NCBI RefSeq assembly: GCF_025118155.1
Contig: NW_026251415.1
Span: 1-64,000 of the forward strand
Direction: 5' to 3'
DNA length: 64,000 nt
Origin: Cokeromyces recurvatus
Lineage: Eukaryota > Mucoromycota > Mucoromycetes > Mucorales > Mucoraceae
Shown here: piece by piece, positions 23,007 through 35,581 of the stretch
Position numbering within the stretch: position 1 is the first letter of the stretch
Layout: every line of letters begins with the position of its first letter
Translations under genes and position numbers: made by a program
The notes under the pieces: generated by a model
Told to the model about the DNA's origin: nothing
Database searches by the model: none
Seen by the model: the letters and a program-made list of their open reading frames with translations, nothing else

Positions 23007-23234
23007 TCATAATAGCCGCGGTTCTTTTTCATGTTGGAAGTGATCCACTTCATATAACAGAAGTTGGATAGTTGGCCAATGTAGAGTCCACTGACTGTAA
23101 TTGTCATGATGCTTAGTAGGATGAATTGGTAGTAAACTTAATAAAAACGAAATAGTAAGTAGTTGAAGGTGGCAGAAAAATAACAAATAATTCAGTATTT
23201 GAACTTCAAATATTGTAGTTCCTAAATCAAGCAC
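23007..23234 (-). pseudogene. Unknown ORF, copy 1 of a two-copy family
   Basis: A minus-strand frame rich in hydrophobic residues ends in YSQWTLHWPTIQLLLYEVDHF. The ORF at 33834-34199 has a matching C-terminal layout (hydrophobic LLS.LP segment, then SDWSHHWPIICIIFQEMD), so the two are diverged copies of one unknown sequence. The frame starts without a clear gene context and with no introns. It is more likely a repeat-borne relic than a functional gene. Confidence 0.3.
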
Positions 23235-23393
23235 GCATACTTATAAATAATAATGCTTTTTTTTTTTAATTAAATTCTGTTTTTTTTTCTTTTCTTTTAT
23301 AGTATAAAGATAAATATTCTATTATATGGAGTAAAATCTATCATAAATAAAAGATTCTTCATATATATATATATATATATATATGAAACCAGC

Positions 23394-25680
23394 TTAAAAA
23401 CTGTTAGGAGAATGAACTAAAGGAACATATTCTGGAATATACATGGAGCTTTGAACAACATCGCTTAATAGTTCACCTTCTTTTAATACAGAAGTAGCAA
23501 TCCCTTCTTTGTAAGCTATCTCACAAACACGAGTACCAACAGCCAAAGCTACATCACGCAAATGATGTACACCAGGGAAAAGAATACCTTGCTTTAATTG
23601 TTCAGGACTGGCCATATTGGCAATCGTCTTTGCTGTTTCCAAAAACATAGTTGGAGTCACCCGTGTGGCTCTTGAGACAGTAATACCTAAACCAAGACCA
23701 GGGAAACTATAAGAATTGTTACATTGATTTGTCTTTCCAATACGACCATTAGGTAAGATAACATCCTTGAATGGACTACCAGATGCAAAGATAGCACGAC
23801 CCTCAGTCCATTTAAAGGCTTCCTCAGCACTACACTCAGCACGTGTATCAGGGTTACTTAGAGGGAAAACAACGGGTTTTTCTTGATAAGCTGTCATTGT
23901 TCGAATGGCCTTTTCTGTAAATACACCAGGGACGCCTGTGAGACCCAAGATGACTGTTGGCTTCACTTTCTCTACTACATCCTCAAGACTTAATCTGTCA
24001 CACATATCAGCTTTAACATAGCATTGTTGACGTACATCTAATTTGCTCAATCTTTCACTGCCTCCTACTACGACTGATTGAGGATCCGTCCTTTTCAAGT
24101 TGGGATTGCCAAGAAGACCATACTGATCCAACATCCAAATACGAGAATAAGCTTCTTTACGAGATTTAACTTTGCCTTGATCTACCATGGCATCAATGAT
24201 ACCTTCACATACACCTACACCAGCAGATCCAGCACCAACACATACAATACGCTCTTCATGAAGTGAATCAATAGGTCGATTACGTGCTTTTAATGATGCA
24301 AGAATACCCGCTAAAGTGATAGCAGACGTTGATTGAATATCATCATTAAAGCAAGTGAATTTATCTTTATCTATAGAGACAGACAGGCAAATGAATAACA
24401 GTAAAATGATCATCAAGTGATTTTACTATACGTACATTTGTTTAATAAATCATAAGCATGTGGATATTTAAAATCTTCAAACTGAATAAGTGCATCTATT
24501 GATTATTATTATTATTTTTTTTTAAAAAAAAAAAAAAAATAAAATAAAAAAAAAACACGAAATAGCAAAATATACATAAACATAAATAATAACTTACTAG
24601 GCCATCTGCTTTGAATAGCAGTTATCCACTCATCAATAAAAGAATGATAGTCTTCACCATCTAATCTAGGATGACCCATACCAAGATAAAGTGGATCATT
24701 TAATAAATTTTCATTATTTGTACCAACATCCAAAACAACAGGGAGTACAGCACGAGGACGAATACCACCAGCAGCCACATACTAAATAACATTATGAAAA
24801 AAAAAAGTACAATAAATAAAATAATAAAAATAATCTAAATGGGTGTGTTACCAAACTTAGTTTCCCTATTGGGATTTGCATCCCATTAGCTCCTAAATCA
24901 CCTAAACCTAAAACACGAGAGCCATCTGTAACAACGATAACATCAACTTCATCATGAGGCCAATTATATACCATAGCAGACATAGATCCTCTATCTTGAG
25001 TAGAGAAATACATTCCTCTAGAACGACGATAAATTGAATGTGATAATAAACATGCTTCTCCAACTGTATAAATGTATTTTTTTTTTCAAAAAAAAAAAAA
25101 AAAAAAAAAAAGAATAATTGAGTGAGGGTGTAACGGGAAAAGACGGATAAAATTCGATTCAGTAATTAAATTACCGTCTTTACTTTACCAGTGGGGGTAT
25201 AAATAATACCAGCTAATTCATCCAGATAATTGATTAAAAGCTTATAAAATAATGTCTCGTTACGGTCTTGAAGTGAAATTAAGAAAACAAATTTTGCTAA
25301 AGGAGTTTCTAAAGCGTCTAAATTACGTTTAACTCTAAGTAATTGTCTTTCCATTTCTTGACAACGAGGAGGCACTAGTCCACGAATGGAAAGTCGTTCT
25401 CTTTCAGCAATACTAAATGCAGTACCTTTTTTTTTTTCGTTATTATTATGTAAATAATGATATATACATATATACATACATATAATTTACCTTTAGAAAG
25501 TAAAGGATCATGCAGTATATTAACACCTCTAAGTGGAGTTAAATGAACTGTTTTATCTTTTCTTGGATCTGATCCAAAATTTATTGCTGAAGCAGGATAA
25601 CCATAAAAACGTCGACCAAGAATACGATTTTGTTTAATAAGACGTCTCATTGAATTTGACATGACATTTGAATGCAACAT
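23394..25680 (-). CDS. NAD(P)-dependent malic enzyme, probably mitochondrial
   Basis: Oxidatively decarboxylates malate to pyruvate. Exons are 25680..25491, 25425..25189, 25063..24852, 24781..24598, 24495..24436 and 24370..23394, giving 619 aa. The N-terminal ~45 residues are rich in R, S and N and lack acidic residues early ([17 protein letters not shown]), as in a mitochondrial presequence. Family blocks in order are: [41 protein letters not shown] (catalytic region), [20 protein letters not shown] (metal site) and [11 protein letters not shown] (dinucleotide binding). [12 protein letters not shown] and [10 protein letters not shown] follow. All five introns restore frame exactly. Cofactor choice between NAD and NADP cannot be decided by eye. 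Malic enzyme is a known NADPH source for lipid synthesis in oleaginous Mucoromycota. Confidence 0.95.
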
Positions 25681-28251
25681 TTTTAACAAAAAGCTTTTTT
25701 TTCTTTTCGATGAAAAAAAAAAAAGGAAAAAAGAAGGGGAGAAAAGAAAAAGAGATTTAAATACAATAAATATAAGGTTTATAGTATTGATACTCTACAT
25801 GGTGTATATTTTAAGCTCTTATTGTTGCCTTATTTAATACATAATCGTGGGTGATGAGCCAGTACCTTGTTCAGTAAATGCACACAGTAAAAAAAAACCA
25901 GTCAAATAATATTTCAAATGCCGAAAACATTTGTATTGTAAAGACTTTTCCTCGATTCAATCATTTTTATAAGCTATCAAAAACAGAATTATAGACCAAA
26001 AAAATAACAATAGTAAAGGAAAAGAAAAACAAACTTATTTTAAGATATAGTGGAAATGATTTACAATGTAAAATTACAACCTACAAGTACATAATTATTT
26101 ATTTTTCATGTGTTGTAAAATATTTTTTTAACGTCTAAAAATATCTCAAAAAAAAAAAAGAAAGAAAGAAAAAGAAGGAAGGAGGGAAAACTGGTAGAAG
26201 CTTTAGTGTCTTTTAGTTTTTTTTTTTTTAATCCTAAATTTCAGTTAGGGGAGAATACCTTCTACTTTCATAACCAAACCAAAATTTTGACGTGTATATA
26301 TTTTTTTTCGTTTATTTGTTAAAATCTATAAACTGAAAAACAGAACAAAAGACTACATCATAAAGTATTTCTATGGATATCATTAGGGCTTCAAATGGTA
26401 ATAATGTCAGCTCTGAAAAAAAAATAATAATAATACAACAGATACCTATCAGTAACCTTCTCCCTTCCCTTTTTTAAGGTACATTTATAAAGAAAAACAA
26501 TATAAGTACAAGAGTGCATGATGCTTAGCCTCTTTATGGCCACTTTTGAGCAACAACAACAGTAAAATATTGATGGCTAATGGAACTTTCTAAATGATTT
26601 TTTTTTTGGGGGGACGCAGGTACGAGTTCTCTTTATTTTTATTTTTATTTTTATTATTGCATATTCTTGAATGTATGAATTATTGAATTGTTATCATATT
26701 TCTTCATTTTTATTTTATCTTGAAAAAGAAAAATAGACGCGTTTTGTTTGTTTGCTAGTTTAATAAGAGAATATGAAGAAAATCTAAACTTACAATGATA
26801 ATTCCTAACAGTATATTTTTTTTCACAATAGCATGTTTATTGAAAGCATGTATAAGTAATTGATGTATATTGCACTTTGGAAAGTCGAAAAGTTGTTTAG
26901 TACAAAATGGCTATATTGTAATAAATAAAAGCAACATAAAATATTATATAATTTTAGCATAGATCAACACATATTACAGTAAGTATATAAATATACACTT
27001 ACATTTGTTATTGCTAAATGCTATTTATTGATTAAAATATGTTGATTCTTAGCTAGTACATTCAATACATTGCAACCTTCAGCTCATTCTTATAAGTGAT
27101 AAGCAACAGCGTATGTCCATTAAATATAGTTATGATAATCCTTAGTTCATATCTATATTGCATTTAATCATTGTTATATTTTGAGATGTATATGTACTAT
27201 CAGTTAGATGTTCCAAATATGCTTTTATATTATTTTTTTTTAAGGATACTAACACCTATTATTGACATAGTTAGTTCTTTTACCGTATTGTACTGCTACA
27301 CACACTTAAATAACAAGATCTTAAAAAAAAAAAGAGAGAGAGATCTTTTGATCTACAAGAGGTTTAATAAACAAAGAGTAAATTGAATTAAACCAATGAC
27401 TTGCAAATGATAGTCAATTTCAGGAACAAGTTTTTGGGAATATAAAATAACATTTCTCTTGTTGTAACCCCAAATTAAGAACCTTCAATTATTTTTGTAT
27501 ACCTTCCAATCTTTTTTTCTTGATGCTTTAACTACATATGATATGTATAAGAGAAAGAAATTATCAAGTTAATTGCCTACATTTCAATGATTTGTGCATA
27601 AATCTTTCTAGCATTTTCTTCTTTATCTTTATTTTTTTTTTTCATCAAAATATGAAAGAGAGAAAAATATTATAGAGAAATGAAGACAAACAAAGTTTCT
27701 AACGAAAGTAAAATAAGAAGGCCAAATACAGGAATTATAAATTCGTATCGTTAAACAATAATAGAAAAGCCAGACTTGCAGCTGATATTATTGTAATGAA
27801 CTGAACAAATATGCGTTCAAAGATAAAAGTAAATAATGAACGCAACAACTTGGTGAGGTAATAAAAAGATTCTCACCAAACATACAGAATCTCTAAAGGG
27901 AAGAGAAAAAAAAAAGAATTAAATAATTATAATTTCGTTGAGTTTTTGGAGACAAGAGTTGCATTATAACCTAACTTCTCTATTTATTTATTTATTTTTT
28001 GACAGTTAACCATAATCATTCAACTATACTATCGTATCCTCATTTTGAGTTAACAAAAGGCAAGCTCTGTCTTTGATATGGAATAGTGATAATAGATAAT
28101 GTATATTTATAGACACATCATCAATAGAAAAAGGATATTTGTAAAAGTCATTATTTGTATGGATAGAAGTTATTTCATTCCTATTTTAGACGCTATTCAA
28201 GAACAAGGGATTTTAGAATTAACATTGAGGAACCCAAGAGCAATTTCAGAA

Positions 28252-28318
<67 letters not shown>

Positions 28319-29025
28319 GATCGGTGCATGAAATAAAAAGATGTTTGAATTGATTGAAAAAATAACAGTAAAATATTGACATAACTACAGACTCGAATAT
28401 TGAATTGTACATATTCAATTTCAAGCGACATATATGAAAGTAGTAGCTATAGTAAAAAGATTAAAAAGGAAGCTTTTCAAATCAGTCGTTTAACAACAAC
28501 AACAACAACCCCTTTTTTTTGTTGTTTTATAACCATGACAACATATTCTTCCTTTCATAACTTTCAAAATTGAAAGATATAAACGATATAATCGTGGAGA
28601 TTAAAATATTTTAAACATGAAAAAAAAAATATGTATTTACTATAATAATGAAGCTAATTCTTTGATAAGGAAAGAAAAAAAAAAACCGCTTAACCTACAT
28701 TCATGAATATTATTATATGTCTCATTCCTTTTGTTGCTTATTTTAGGATTAAGTCAATATTACTTTATTACATAATATGCTCATGCGTAATACATTAAAA
28801 AAAAGATCGCCCTATTAATATTATTTGTCCCTTAAAATTGTGACAAAAAGAGAGTAAGAAAAAGAGAAAGAAAAGCCATTATAATCTGTGCAACAGAATA
28901 TTAATTATATAAGCAATATATATATATATATATATGTACATACATGTATTTATATATAACGTAAACCAAAGGAAAGAGAGAGGGGGGGAATATGTGATGG
29001 TTATATAATACAATTATTGTTATTA
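25681..29025. other. Long intergenic stretch, no gene seen
   Basis: About 3.3 kb of AT-rich sequence with many A/T homopolymers, including the 60-A run at 28254. ORFs at 27171 and 28099 are compositional: the latter is mostly lysine from the A run. The left end carries the promoter of the malic enzyme gene. No transposon motif or RNA gene recognised. Confidence 0.5.
28254..28313. repeat. Poly-A run (60 A)
   Basis: The longest homopolymer in the window, uninterrupted. It could be the tail of a retroposed copy, but the sequence upstream shows no recognisable source gene. It could also be simple slippage. Confidence 0.9.
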
Positions 29026-29916
29026 TTACATGTCTTTTTGATTTGTTGTTGTTGTAGAAGATAGTTTTTTCTTGTTTGAACTACGAGGAGCAGTTAAATC
29101 TCTCCAAACGAAGCAGAAGTTACCTTCTAACTGCATTTTTGGTTTTCTGCCTCTTTTCTTTTTTGGTATACTTAATGTTGTATCCATAGTTGTATTTGTA
29201 AATATATTTTGTTGTTGTTGCTGCTGCTGTTGTTGTTGCCCATCTTTATTATCATTAATAGGCCAATGTAATACCATAAAATCATCATGATGATCTCCTA
29301 CTTCACTTGTTAGTGATGTAGGTGTTCCTGGACTATCAATGATTGTGTCTTTATGCTTTACATCCCATACAGTGGGCGTCACAAATGTCCAATTCTCATT
29401 TTGTATTGTTTGACGTGAAGCATTCGATGGTCGACCACGCTTTCGTTTCACGGTAGTATTAGTAGAAATAGATGTTGTTTTTTCATCTTGACAATATACA
29501 GGTGGATCAGACAATCTTCGGTTTATAGTAAAATCAGTAGGAGAATTTGCTGAAGCATTAGAAAGTGATCTATATCTTCTAGTATTTACGGGAGGTGGTA
29601 ATAAAAGATTACAATAAGGTGATATTTGAGGAGATGATAATTGAGGCGGAGAATCGAGTGATAAAGAGTTCATAAATGGTGATAAAGAAGGAGAAGAAGA
29701 TGTGTCAGTATTAGGCTCAACTGGTTCTAAATATGAAAGAGATGGAGAAGGGATAATTATAGAAGGAAGATCGGCTATAGGTGATATAGGAATATCATCA
29801 TCGTCATCATTTGGTTGCAATAATGTACTGACAGGTGGTAAAGTACAGCTACTTTGACTATCTTCTTCTAAACGCGGTGAAGGTGGATGTAAATAAAATT
29901 CTATATTTTGTGCCAT
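29026..29916 (-). CDS. AT-hook protein, 296 aa
   Basis: A single-exon gene with ATG at 29916. The first ~140 residues are proline/serine-rich and look disordered, with an aspartate run near residue 38. Two AT-hook motifs are visible: KRKRGRPSN at about 157-165 and KKKRGRKPK at about 252-260. Such motifs bind the minor groove of AT-rich DNA, so a nuclear role is likely. Between them lie NWTFVTPTVWDVKHK and a polyglutamine stretch (CAA/CAG) at about 227-236. After the second hook comes NFCFVWRDLTAPR. The two tryptophan segments look like conserved short motifs, but I do not know the family. Likely a transcription or chromatin factor. Confidence 0.8.
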   Translation of the reverse strand: MAQNIEFYLHPPSPRLEEDSQSSCTLPPVSTLLQPNDDDDDIPISPIADLPSIIIPSPSLSYLEPVEPNTDTSSSPSLSPFMNSLSLDSPPQLSSPQISPYCNLLLPPPVNTRRYRSLSNASANSPTDFTINRRLSDPPVYCQDEKTTSISTNTTVKRKRGRPSNASRQTIQNENWTFVTPTVWDVKHKDTIIDSPGTPTSLTSEVGDHHDDFMVLHWPINDNKDGQQQQQQQQQQNIFTNTTMDTTLSIPKKKRGRKPKMQLEGNFCFVWRDLTAPRSSNKKKLSSTTTTNQKDM

Positions 29917-31477
29917 TTTTACTATAAAAAGATATTTCTATATATATAAAAAAAAAGTAGAAAGAAGAAAAGGAGTAAAAAAAAAAAAAAAAAATAATAA
30001 TAATTTATTTTTTTGTCTTATTTTACCATGTTTAGTAAAAAAAAAAATGGAAATCGAGGAAACTTCTTCTCAACGATTTCTTTTTATCAAATTCGAATTC
30101 AGTTGATAAATAGCACAAAATAATAAATCCACAGAAAAGAAAATAAAAATTATCAAAATTATTAGCTAATGCAATACGTTATATTTAAAGGAAAAAAAAA
30201 TAAAAATAAAAAGACTTTCAAAAAGACAAACTGGAAAGTCATTTCAAGTCTTTAGTCATGCTTGTCTTGTTTTGAGTTGATTTTTAGGCTTTATTTATTT
30301 CGTACATCATTCCTAAAAATTTTAACCGTTACTAATACTGTTACAATCTATTATCCAACTCTTATTATGACATGCTTTAGTATGTATTTGGAGACCATTT
30401 TATATACATAAAATACTCAACTATTGCATTCCTGAAGTTTAAATATTTATCTTCTTATATATATTAAAATTCTTATTTACAGATATGTAATTCATAGTAT
30501 TAATGAAGCCGTTCCTTCTTAATTTACTTTTCTCTCTCTCTCTCTCTTTTTTTTCCTTTCTTTCCAATAAAGATAAATTATTGAGTACAAACCCATTGAT
30601 ATCCTTCCTAGGAAAATCTCCAAATAATAACAGTACTCATTCTTATTCTGGTGCTATAAGTGAATAGTTTATACTATAATTTAAGTTATAATAACCTGAA
30701 TCAAAGCTGCCAATTTCTAAATATTATATTTATATATGCATGCTATATAATCAAGAGAGACTATCTAGGGAAAAGAAAAAATATGTATTACCATCTTTAC
30801 AGTCACTCATTTAACAGCTAAAGTCATTTTAGTATAAAAACAACGTGGTAAGAAAAAAAAAAAGTTTGACATCATAGAACGGGGTTATTACATGCTGATT
30901 TACAAATTACTATTAAACCAAGAATAATTGATAAATATCATAAGTCCGTTATTATTATAAACTGAATAAATACAAACAAGTGATAAAGATATTGTATAAA
31001 AAGTCCATTCGACATAACACAGTCAGCTGCTTTATATTTATCATTGATATATGATATTCATCTTATTTTATAAAATATGATTTCCCCAGAGTTGTCTATA
31101 ATTTAGAAATTTATATTAATCATTTGAGACAGGTATTTTGTTTACTGTAAAGGTAATAATAGCCGCTCAAGTTTTATTCTAGTTCACTACTTGTTTGCTT
31201 ACTTACTATACAATAAATTATTTCTACTTACATAGTAAATAATATTTTATTTATTTTCAAACGAAGGCAAATATGTTCTATTTTACTTGAGAAAAAACAA
31301 AGTAATATATAATTCTATATTTGGATAAATTATAAGGTTTCATACCTGTTATGGTACATAAATAGGTAAAATACTATATTATTGGCTAAGCTTGTCGATC
31401 ACTTATCTAGAATCTCTGAAACTAAACTAATTTATTGTTGAAACTATATATACAAATATATATATGTATTTACAACC
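29917..31477. other. Intergenic, with a possible transposon end at 30800
   Basis: AT-rich sequence upstream of the AT-hook gene. At 30798-30799 a TA dinucleotide is followed by CAGTCACTCATTTAACAG. This resembles the CAGTCATTTC end at 4427 and could be a terminus of a related element, though no transposase follows. A CT microsatellite lies at 30531-30546. Confidence 0.35.
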
Positions 31478-31740
31478 AATGAATACGTAGCTTTAAAAGC
31501 TGTTTTGCTCATCAGTTCAAAAATAAAAAGTTAACAGAAACTAAAAAATTCTTTCTAGACAAAAGGTTAAAAAGTAAAGGCTAAAATTAAGAGAAAAATA
31601 CAAACACACATACATACACACATATATATATACATATAAGGAACGGGCTATTTAAATGGAAGAAGTGGTTTCATAAAGAGGTAGGCTGAGATAACCGCTC
31701 AGTCAAAAGTGAACCAGTAGCATTGGAGAGAGGAGAAAAG
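31478..31740 (+). repeat. Dispersed repeat, copy B
   Basis: Aligns with 17751-17970, sharing ACGTAG.T.TAAAAGCTG.TTTGC, the AAACTAAAA block, CTAGACAAAAG, GGTTTCA and ACCGCTCAG. Its TATAAAAG box is mutated to TTTAAAAG. It also has an extra CA/TA microsatellite insertion near 31602-31640. Confidence 0.7.
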
Positions 31741-31989
31741 ACAAAGGAAAGTTCAGGTTTTGATATCTTAATAGAGATATCACAATACTCAAATTGTAAG
31801 GGGGGAGTTAGTCTTGTAATTATCGTCAATATTTTCCAAAAATCGCAATTCTTTGATTTCTCGTTTTTAATTTTTCACCATTAAATAAACGCTTCAAGTA
31901 TTTATTAAATCTTCAAGTTTAAAAAAGGTCCTATTTATTTTTTTTTTTCAAATCCTACTGCTTCGTTTACATTCTCATCAAAATTAGAT

Positions 31990-32465
31990 ATTGCTACATG
32001 TTGATGGAAATACTACAAGGAAACCGGAGAAGTTATTTACAAAAAGTCGCAAAGGAATTCAGATCGACCTAATTCATTTACTTCTAAGCATGAGCAGCAC
32101 ATTCAGCATATAGTGGAAAAAGACTTGCAGCTTTGTGCTGATGACATTACCAACCCCCTGACATCGCAATTTGAGAACTTCAAGATCTCGAGGTCTCAAA
32201 TGAACCACCATTTGAGAAACAACATGCTCATTACAATCCAGAAGCCAACCTTCGACCCTAACGCAAGAAACTCTGAAAATAATTTGCAAACAAGATACGA
32301 GTGGTTCATGAAGTAGAAAGACTGAGATCTGGATAACATTAAGAACTGCGTCTTTATTGATGAGGCTGGATTTGACATCAACATGAGAAACAATTGGGCT
32401 AGGTTGGCTGTAGGAACACCTGTTCAAGTAGAGATTTAAAAGACTCGTACTAGTGTTATCCATGT
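31990..32465 (+). mobile_element. Second Tc1/IS630-type transposase relic
   Basis: Reading on the plus strand gives the pre-catalytic region (EHEQHIQHIV, ENFKISRSQMNHHL, RYEWFMK), then the first catalytic block NCVFIDEAGFDINMRNNWA followed by VGTPVQVEI. The sequence belongs to the same superfamily as the 4427 element but a different subfamily (DEAGFDIN against DESAFHIN). In-frame stops after WFMK and after VQVEI disable it. The second aspartate and the glutamate blocks are not recognisable downstream. The minus-strand ORF here is a shadow. Confidence 0.75.
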
Positions 32466-33260
32466 TGTTATGAAAAAAAAAATGACCACCTAAAAAGCAG
32501 AGAGGCCCAAAAACCCAAACATCAAAGATGGCTAAAACCTAAAAAAGAAAAAAAAGGAAAGCTGATAGGAGGCAAAGAACAAAGAGCGGGTGATATTATC
32601 GTCGAAGAGCCTACTAATATCTTTTGTTAGCAACTAACCCAAAAATCATATCAAGCCATTGATAACCTACAAGTATCACACATTGATAATATGAAGAAAA
32701 AGGCTAGGAAGTTGGAGGGGCACGAAAAAGTAACAAATTTGTGTAACAACTTCAAAATAAATACCATAATCAAATTGCCACAGATTTACAAATGCAAATC
32801 AATAGCTCACCAATTAGGCCAGATAACAGTAGTTAGATAATTAGGGCATATCTATTGCTGGTTTTTCATTAAAATAACATAGTCTACTATATATGCTTAA
32901 TACTTGGAATATTTCACAGTTATTTAATTAAAATATGCATGTCAACTTGTAGACCAAGTAGGGATAAATGGACTTATTATATAACAAATTTAATCCAATA
33001 GCCACTGATTAATTTAACTGAAGAGTTAGTGTCAAATCTGGAAAGACTCCAAGTTCAAAGGATTAAGCAAACGCAATTTATATTAAAAGAGCATCACGAT
33101 TGGTATGGCGTAAAAAACTATTGTCCAATCAAAGCCCGAAGTACAGCAAAGCGAGTGTGGATAAATACATAGTAACGCCAATTTGAGTTAGCCCAAAACG
33201 ACAATCATTTGCTAACAAACGGCTAATCATTTTCCAGCTACCGCCATTTATTTTTTCAAA

Positions 33261-33286
33261 CCGGACAAATTTTACCAGCCACACTG
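33261..33286 (-). repeat. Solo terminal-repeat-like sequence next to TA
   Basis: On the minus strand this reads TA|CAGTGTGGCTGGTAAAA and continues into TTTGTCCGG. This is the form expected of a Tc1/mariner terminus abutting its TA target. No matching left terminus is found within the window, so it may be the right end of the 32-kb relic after internal decay, or a solo end. Confidence 0.45.
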
Positions 33287-33566
33287 TATATGTTTATTCA
33301 TTTATAAGATTAAAGATACAAGTAATAGTCACTCGTGTAACATTCTATTATGAGAAAAAAGATATAAAAAGATATCCATTTTTAATTTCCCCCTTTTCTT
33401 TCTCTTTTTTTTTTAGAAAAAAATCAGCCAATCAGCCGCAGCCTTATTCGTCACGTTAAAAAGACGAACGTGAAGGCATCACGAGGAGCTGGCGGTGATA
33501 CATGAATCGCCCAATCCATGTATTGTTTCTGTTATTAATTTTGTTCTAACACAGAAATAGCTTTAC

Positions 33567-33605
33567 AATAGGACATCTCTGTGCTAACTTTTATCAGCAC
33601 AGAAT
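33567..33605. other. Short perfect hairpin
   Basis: TCTGTGCT and AGCACAGA lie about 10 bases apart, forming a perfect 8-bp stem with an AT-rich loop. The related AACACAGAAA lies about 25 bp upstream. The surroundings are relic-rich, so this may be part of a decayed element. Confidence 0.5.
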
Positions 33606-33833
33606 CATAGAATAGCAAGTTAATATTTATTGTTAATAAAAGTAGTCTAAAAAAAAACATTAACTACGAACAATATTAGTTTATCATAACTTCGTATACC
33701 ACATGGAAGTTTCTAATATGGAAGAACTGGGGAATTTTTTTTTAAGAACATTTTGGGCAGTGAAACTTATTATCAAATTTAATAATCAAGCTTTTCTGAA
33801 CTGCCCACCTCCCAAGCAACTAAAAAAATCTTT

Positions 33834-34199
33834 CTAAGGGACAAAAGGAAAGATTGTTAACCAGTTCAGCAGTTCTTGTCCTGGCTCATTAGATGCAGGA
33901 GTAAACTTATTAAGCATCAGACAATCCATTTCTTGAAAAATGATGCAGATAATAGGCCAATGATGAGACCAGTCAGAGACTTGTTGTGAATTTTTTGGTT
34001 TGCAGTAAGGTAGTATGTTGAGGAAAAAGGAAAGAGTAATGTTGATGATATAATCGAGAATATATGAGCAAACATTGAATAGCATGATGTTGGCTAAAAT
34101 AGAAATAGAGATGAAAGGGACAGTTGCTAGTTTTACCACCCGATAGCCAACGTAGTATGTATGCATCGGCTGCGTTCGATAAATGATATCGGTAACCAT
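33834..34199 (-). pseudogene. Unknown ORF, copy 2 of a two-copy family
   Basis: A 121-codon minus-strand frame with a hydrophobic middle (two possible membrane helices) and a C-terminal part SDWSHHWPIICIIFQEMDC. The order hydrophobic segment, W..HWP, hydrophobic segment, acidic residue is shared with the ORF at 23007-23234. The real start is uncertain. Immediately upstream on the minus strand lies NKSVKTLY-type transposase debris (about 34260-34370), also found next to the other family members. That suggests a mobile origin. Confidence 0.35.
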
Positions 34200-34580
34200 A
34201 AGTTTGGGATCTATAGATATAGTAGTAAGTCTACAAAGAGAAAGGAGTGTAGAGTTGTTTGTGGGGGATCAGTTCTATGTACATTTAAATTGTCCTGTAA
34301 AAATTGTCTTTGGATTTTCTGAGACATACAAAGTCTTTACAGATTTATTCTGTCTTCTTTTTTTTTTAATCCTATTACCTAATCAACAAATATCAGATCA
34401 TAATATGTATTATAACTGTTAATAATATCCTAAAGAATACAAGATCAATCAAATAGAGCATCTGTGGATATTCCCCAGCTTAATTATGAGCTGTACGAAT
34501 AGCAATACCAGCTAATTTAGCCGTTTTTGTAAGATTAAATAACATGAATTTAAGATAATAAACAAAAAGGTTCTTCTGGC

Positions 34581-34616
<36 letters not shown>

Positions 34617-34769
34617 CAACATACAAATTTTGACTTCTCTGATATTTAAATAAATAAATTGACATGACTGTTAGTAATAAGAAATAAGGTACCCTTTGAT
34701 TTTTTTTTTTTTCCATTTTATGCTTTTGTCTCCACATAGAAAAAAAAAACATTAGCACTCATCTATCAA

Positions 34770-35547
34770 ATGAACATGTAAGTATATTTTTTGTTTATGA
34801 AATTATGCAAAATTTTTAACAATAAAATATATAAGAAATGAGCTTTTTGAAGATAAAGATTTATTCCTAAAACGATTGATCCAAAGCCCATTTAAAGATG
34901 ATGAGGTGACATTAAAGAACATTAGCCAACATGTAACCAGCCAGACGAGTGTATTCCACGAATTTGGATTAGTATACCTAGAACATCTAGTTACATTAGC
35001 ATCTCCAGATAGAAATCTCATAAATTTAAATTGTCTAAATATTTATTTTGTTCAATATTTGGTTGATAAAGAAAATGATTTAAAAATTGTTAAAGAAGCA
35101 TATTCCATGATATTTTCGTACTGCTTAAAGGTTTGCAAAAAGAAAAAAAAAGTTGAAACTATTATATGTGTAAGATACGATATTCTTTTCTTAGATATAT
35201 AATATTGGACAGCAATTGAATAATATTGAAATATATCAAGTGTTATATTCGTTATTAGAGCAATGTGCCCCTTCCAATGTATCATCTTGGGAGAAAAAAC
35301 TTAACGAATTGCCGATAAGAAAAACAAGACAAATGTAATAGAAAAAGAAAAAAAGCTTGTAAAAGTTTAACAAATATTCATTCATTTATTTATTTATTTT
35401 GTATGCGTTTTAGCTTACAATATTATGATGATATCATTAATGATTACATGTATAATCCAAGCATTTATCCTGACAAAATACCCATTTTAGATCCAACATT
35501 AACGCATAATATTAGTGCTAGGTAAGCATAGAAAGTTAACTTGTTAA

Positions 35548-35581
<34 letters not shown>

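Noticed and set aside
28099..28431. ORFs on both strands across the poly-A run
   Set aside because: They are mostly polylysine or polyphenylalanine from the homopolymer.
32074..32463. Long minus-strand ORF at the 32-kb relic
   Set aside because: The plus strand encodes recognisable transposase blocks, so this is the shadow.
33689..33703. A 13-bp match to a loxP recombinase arm (ATAACTTCGTATA)
   Set aside because: Only one arm is present and no inverted second arm follows at the 8-bp spacing, so it is a chance match in AT-rich DNA.
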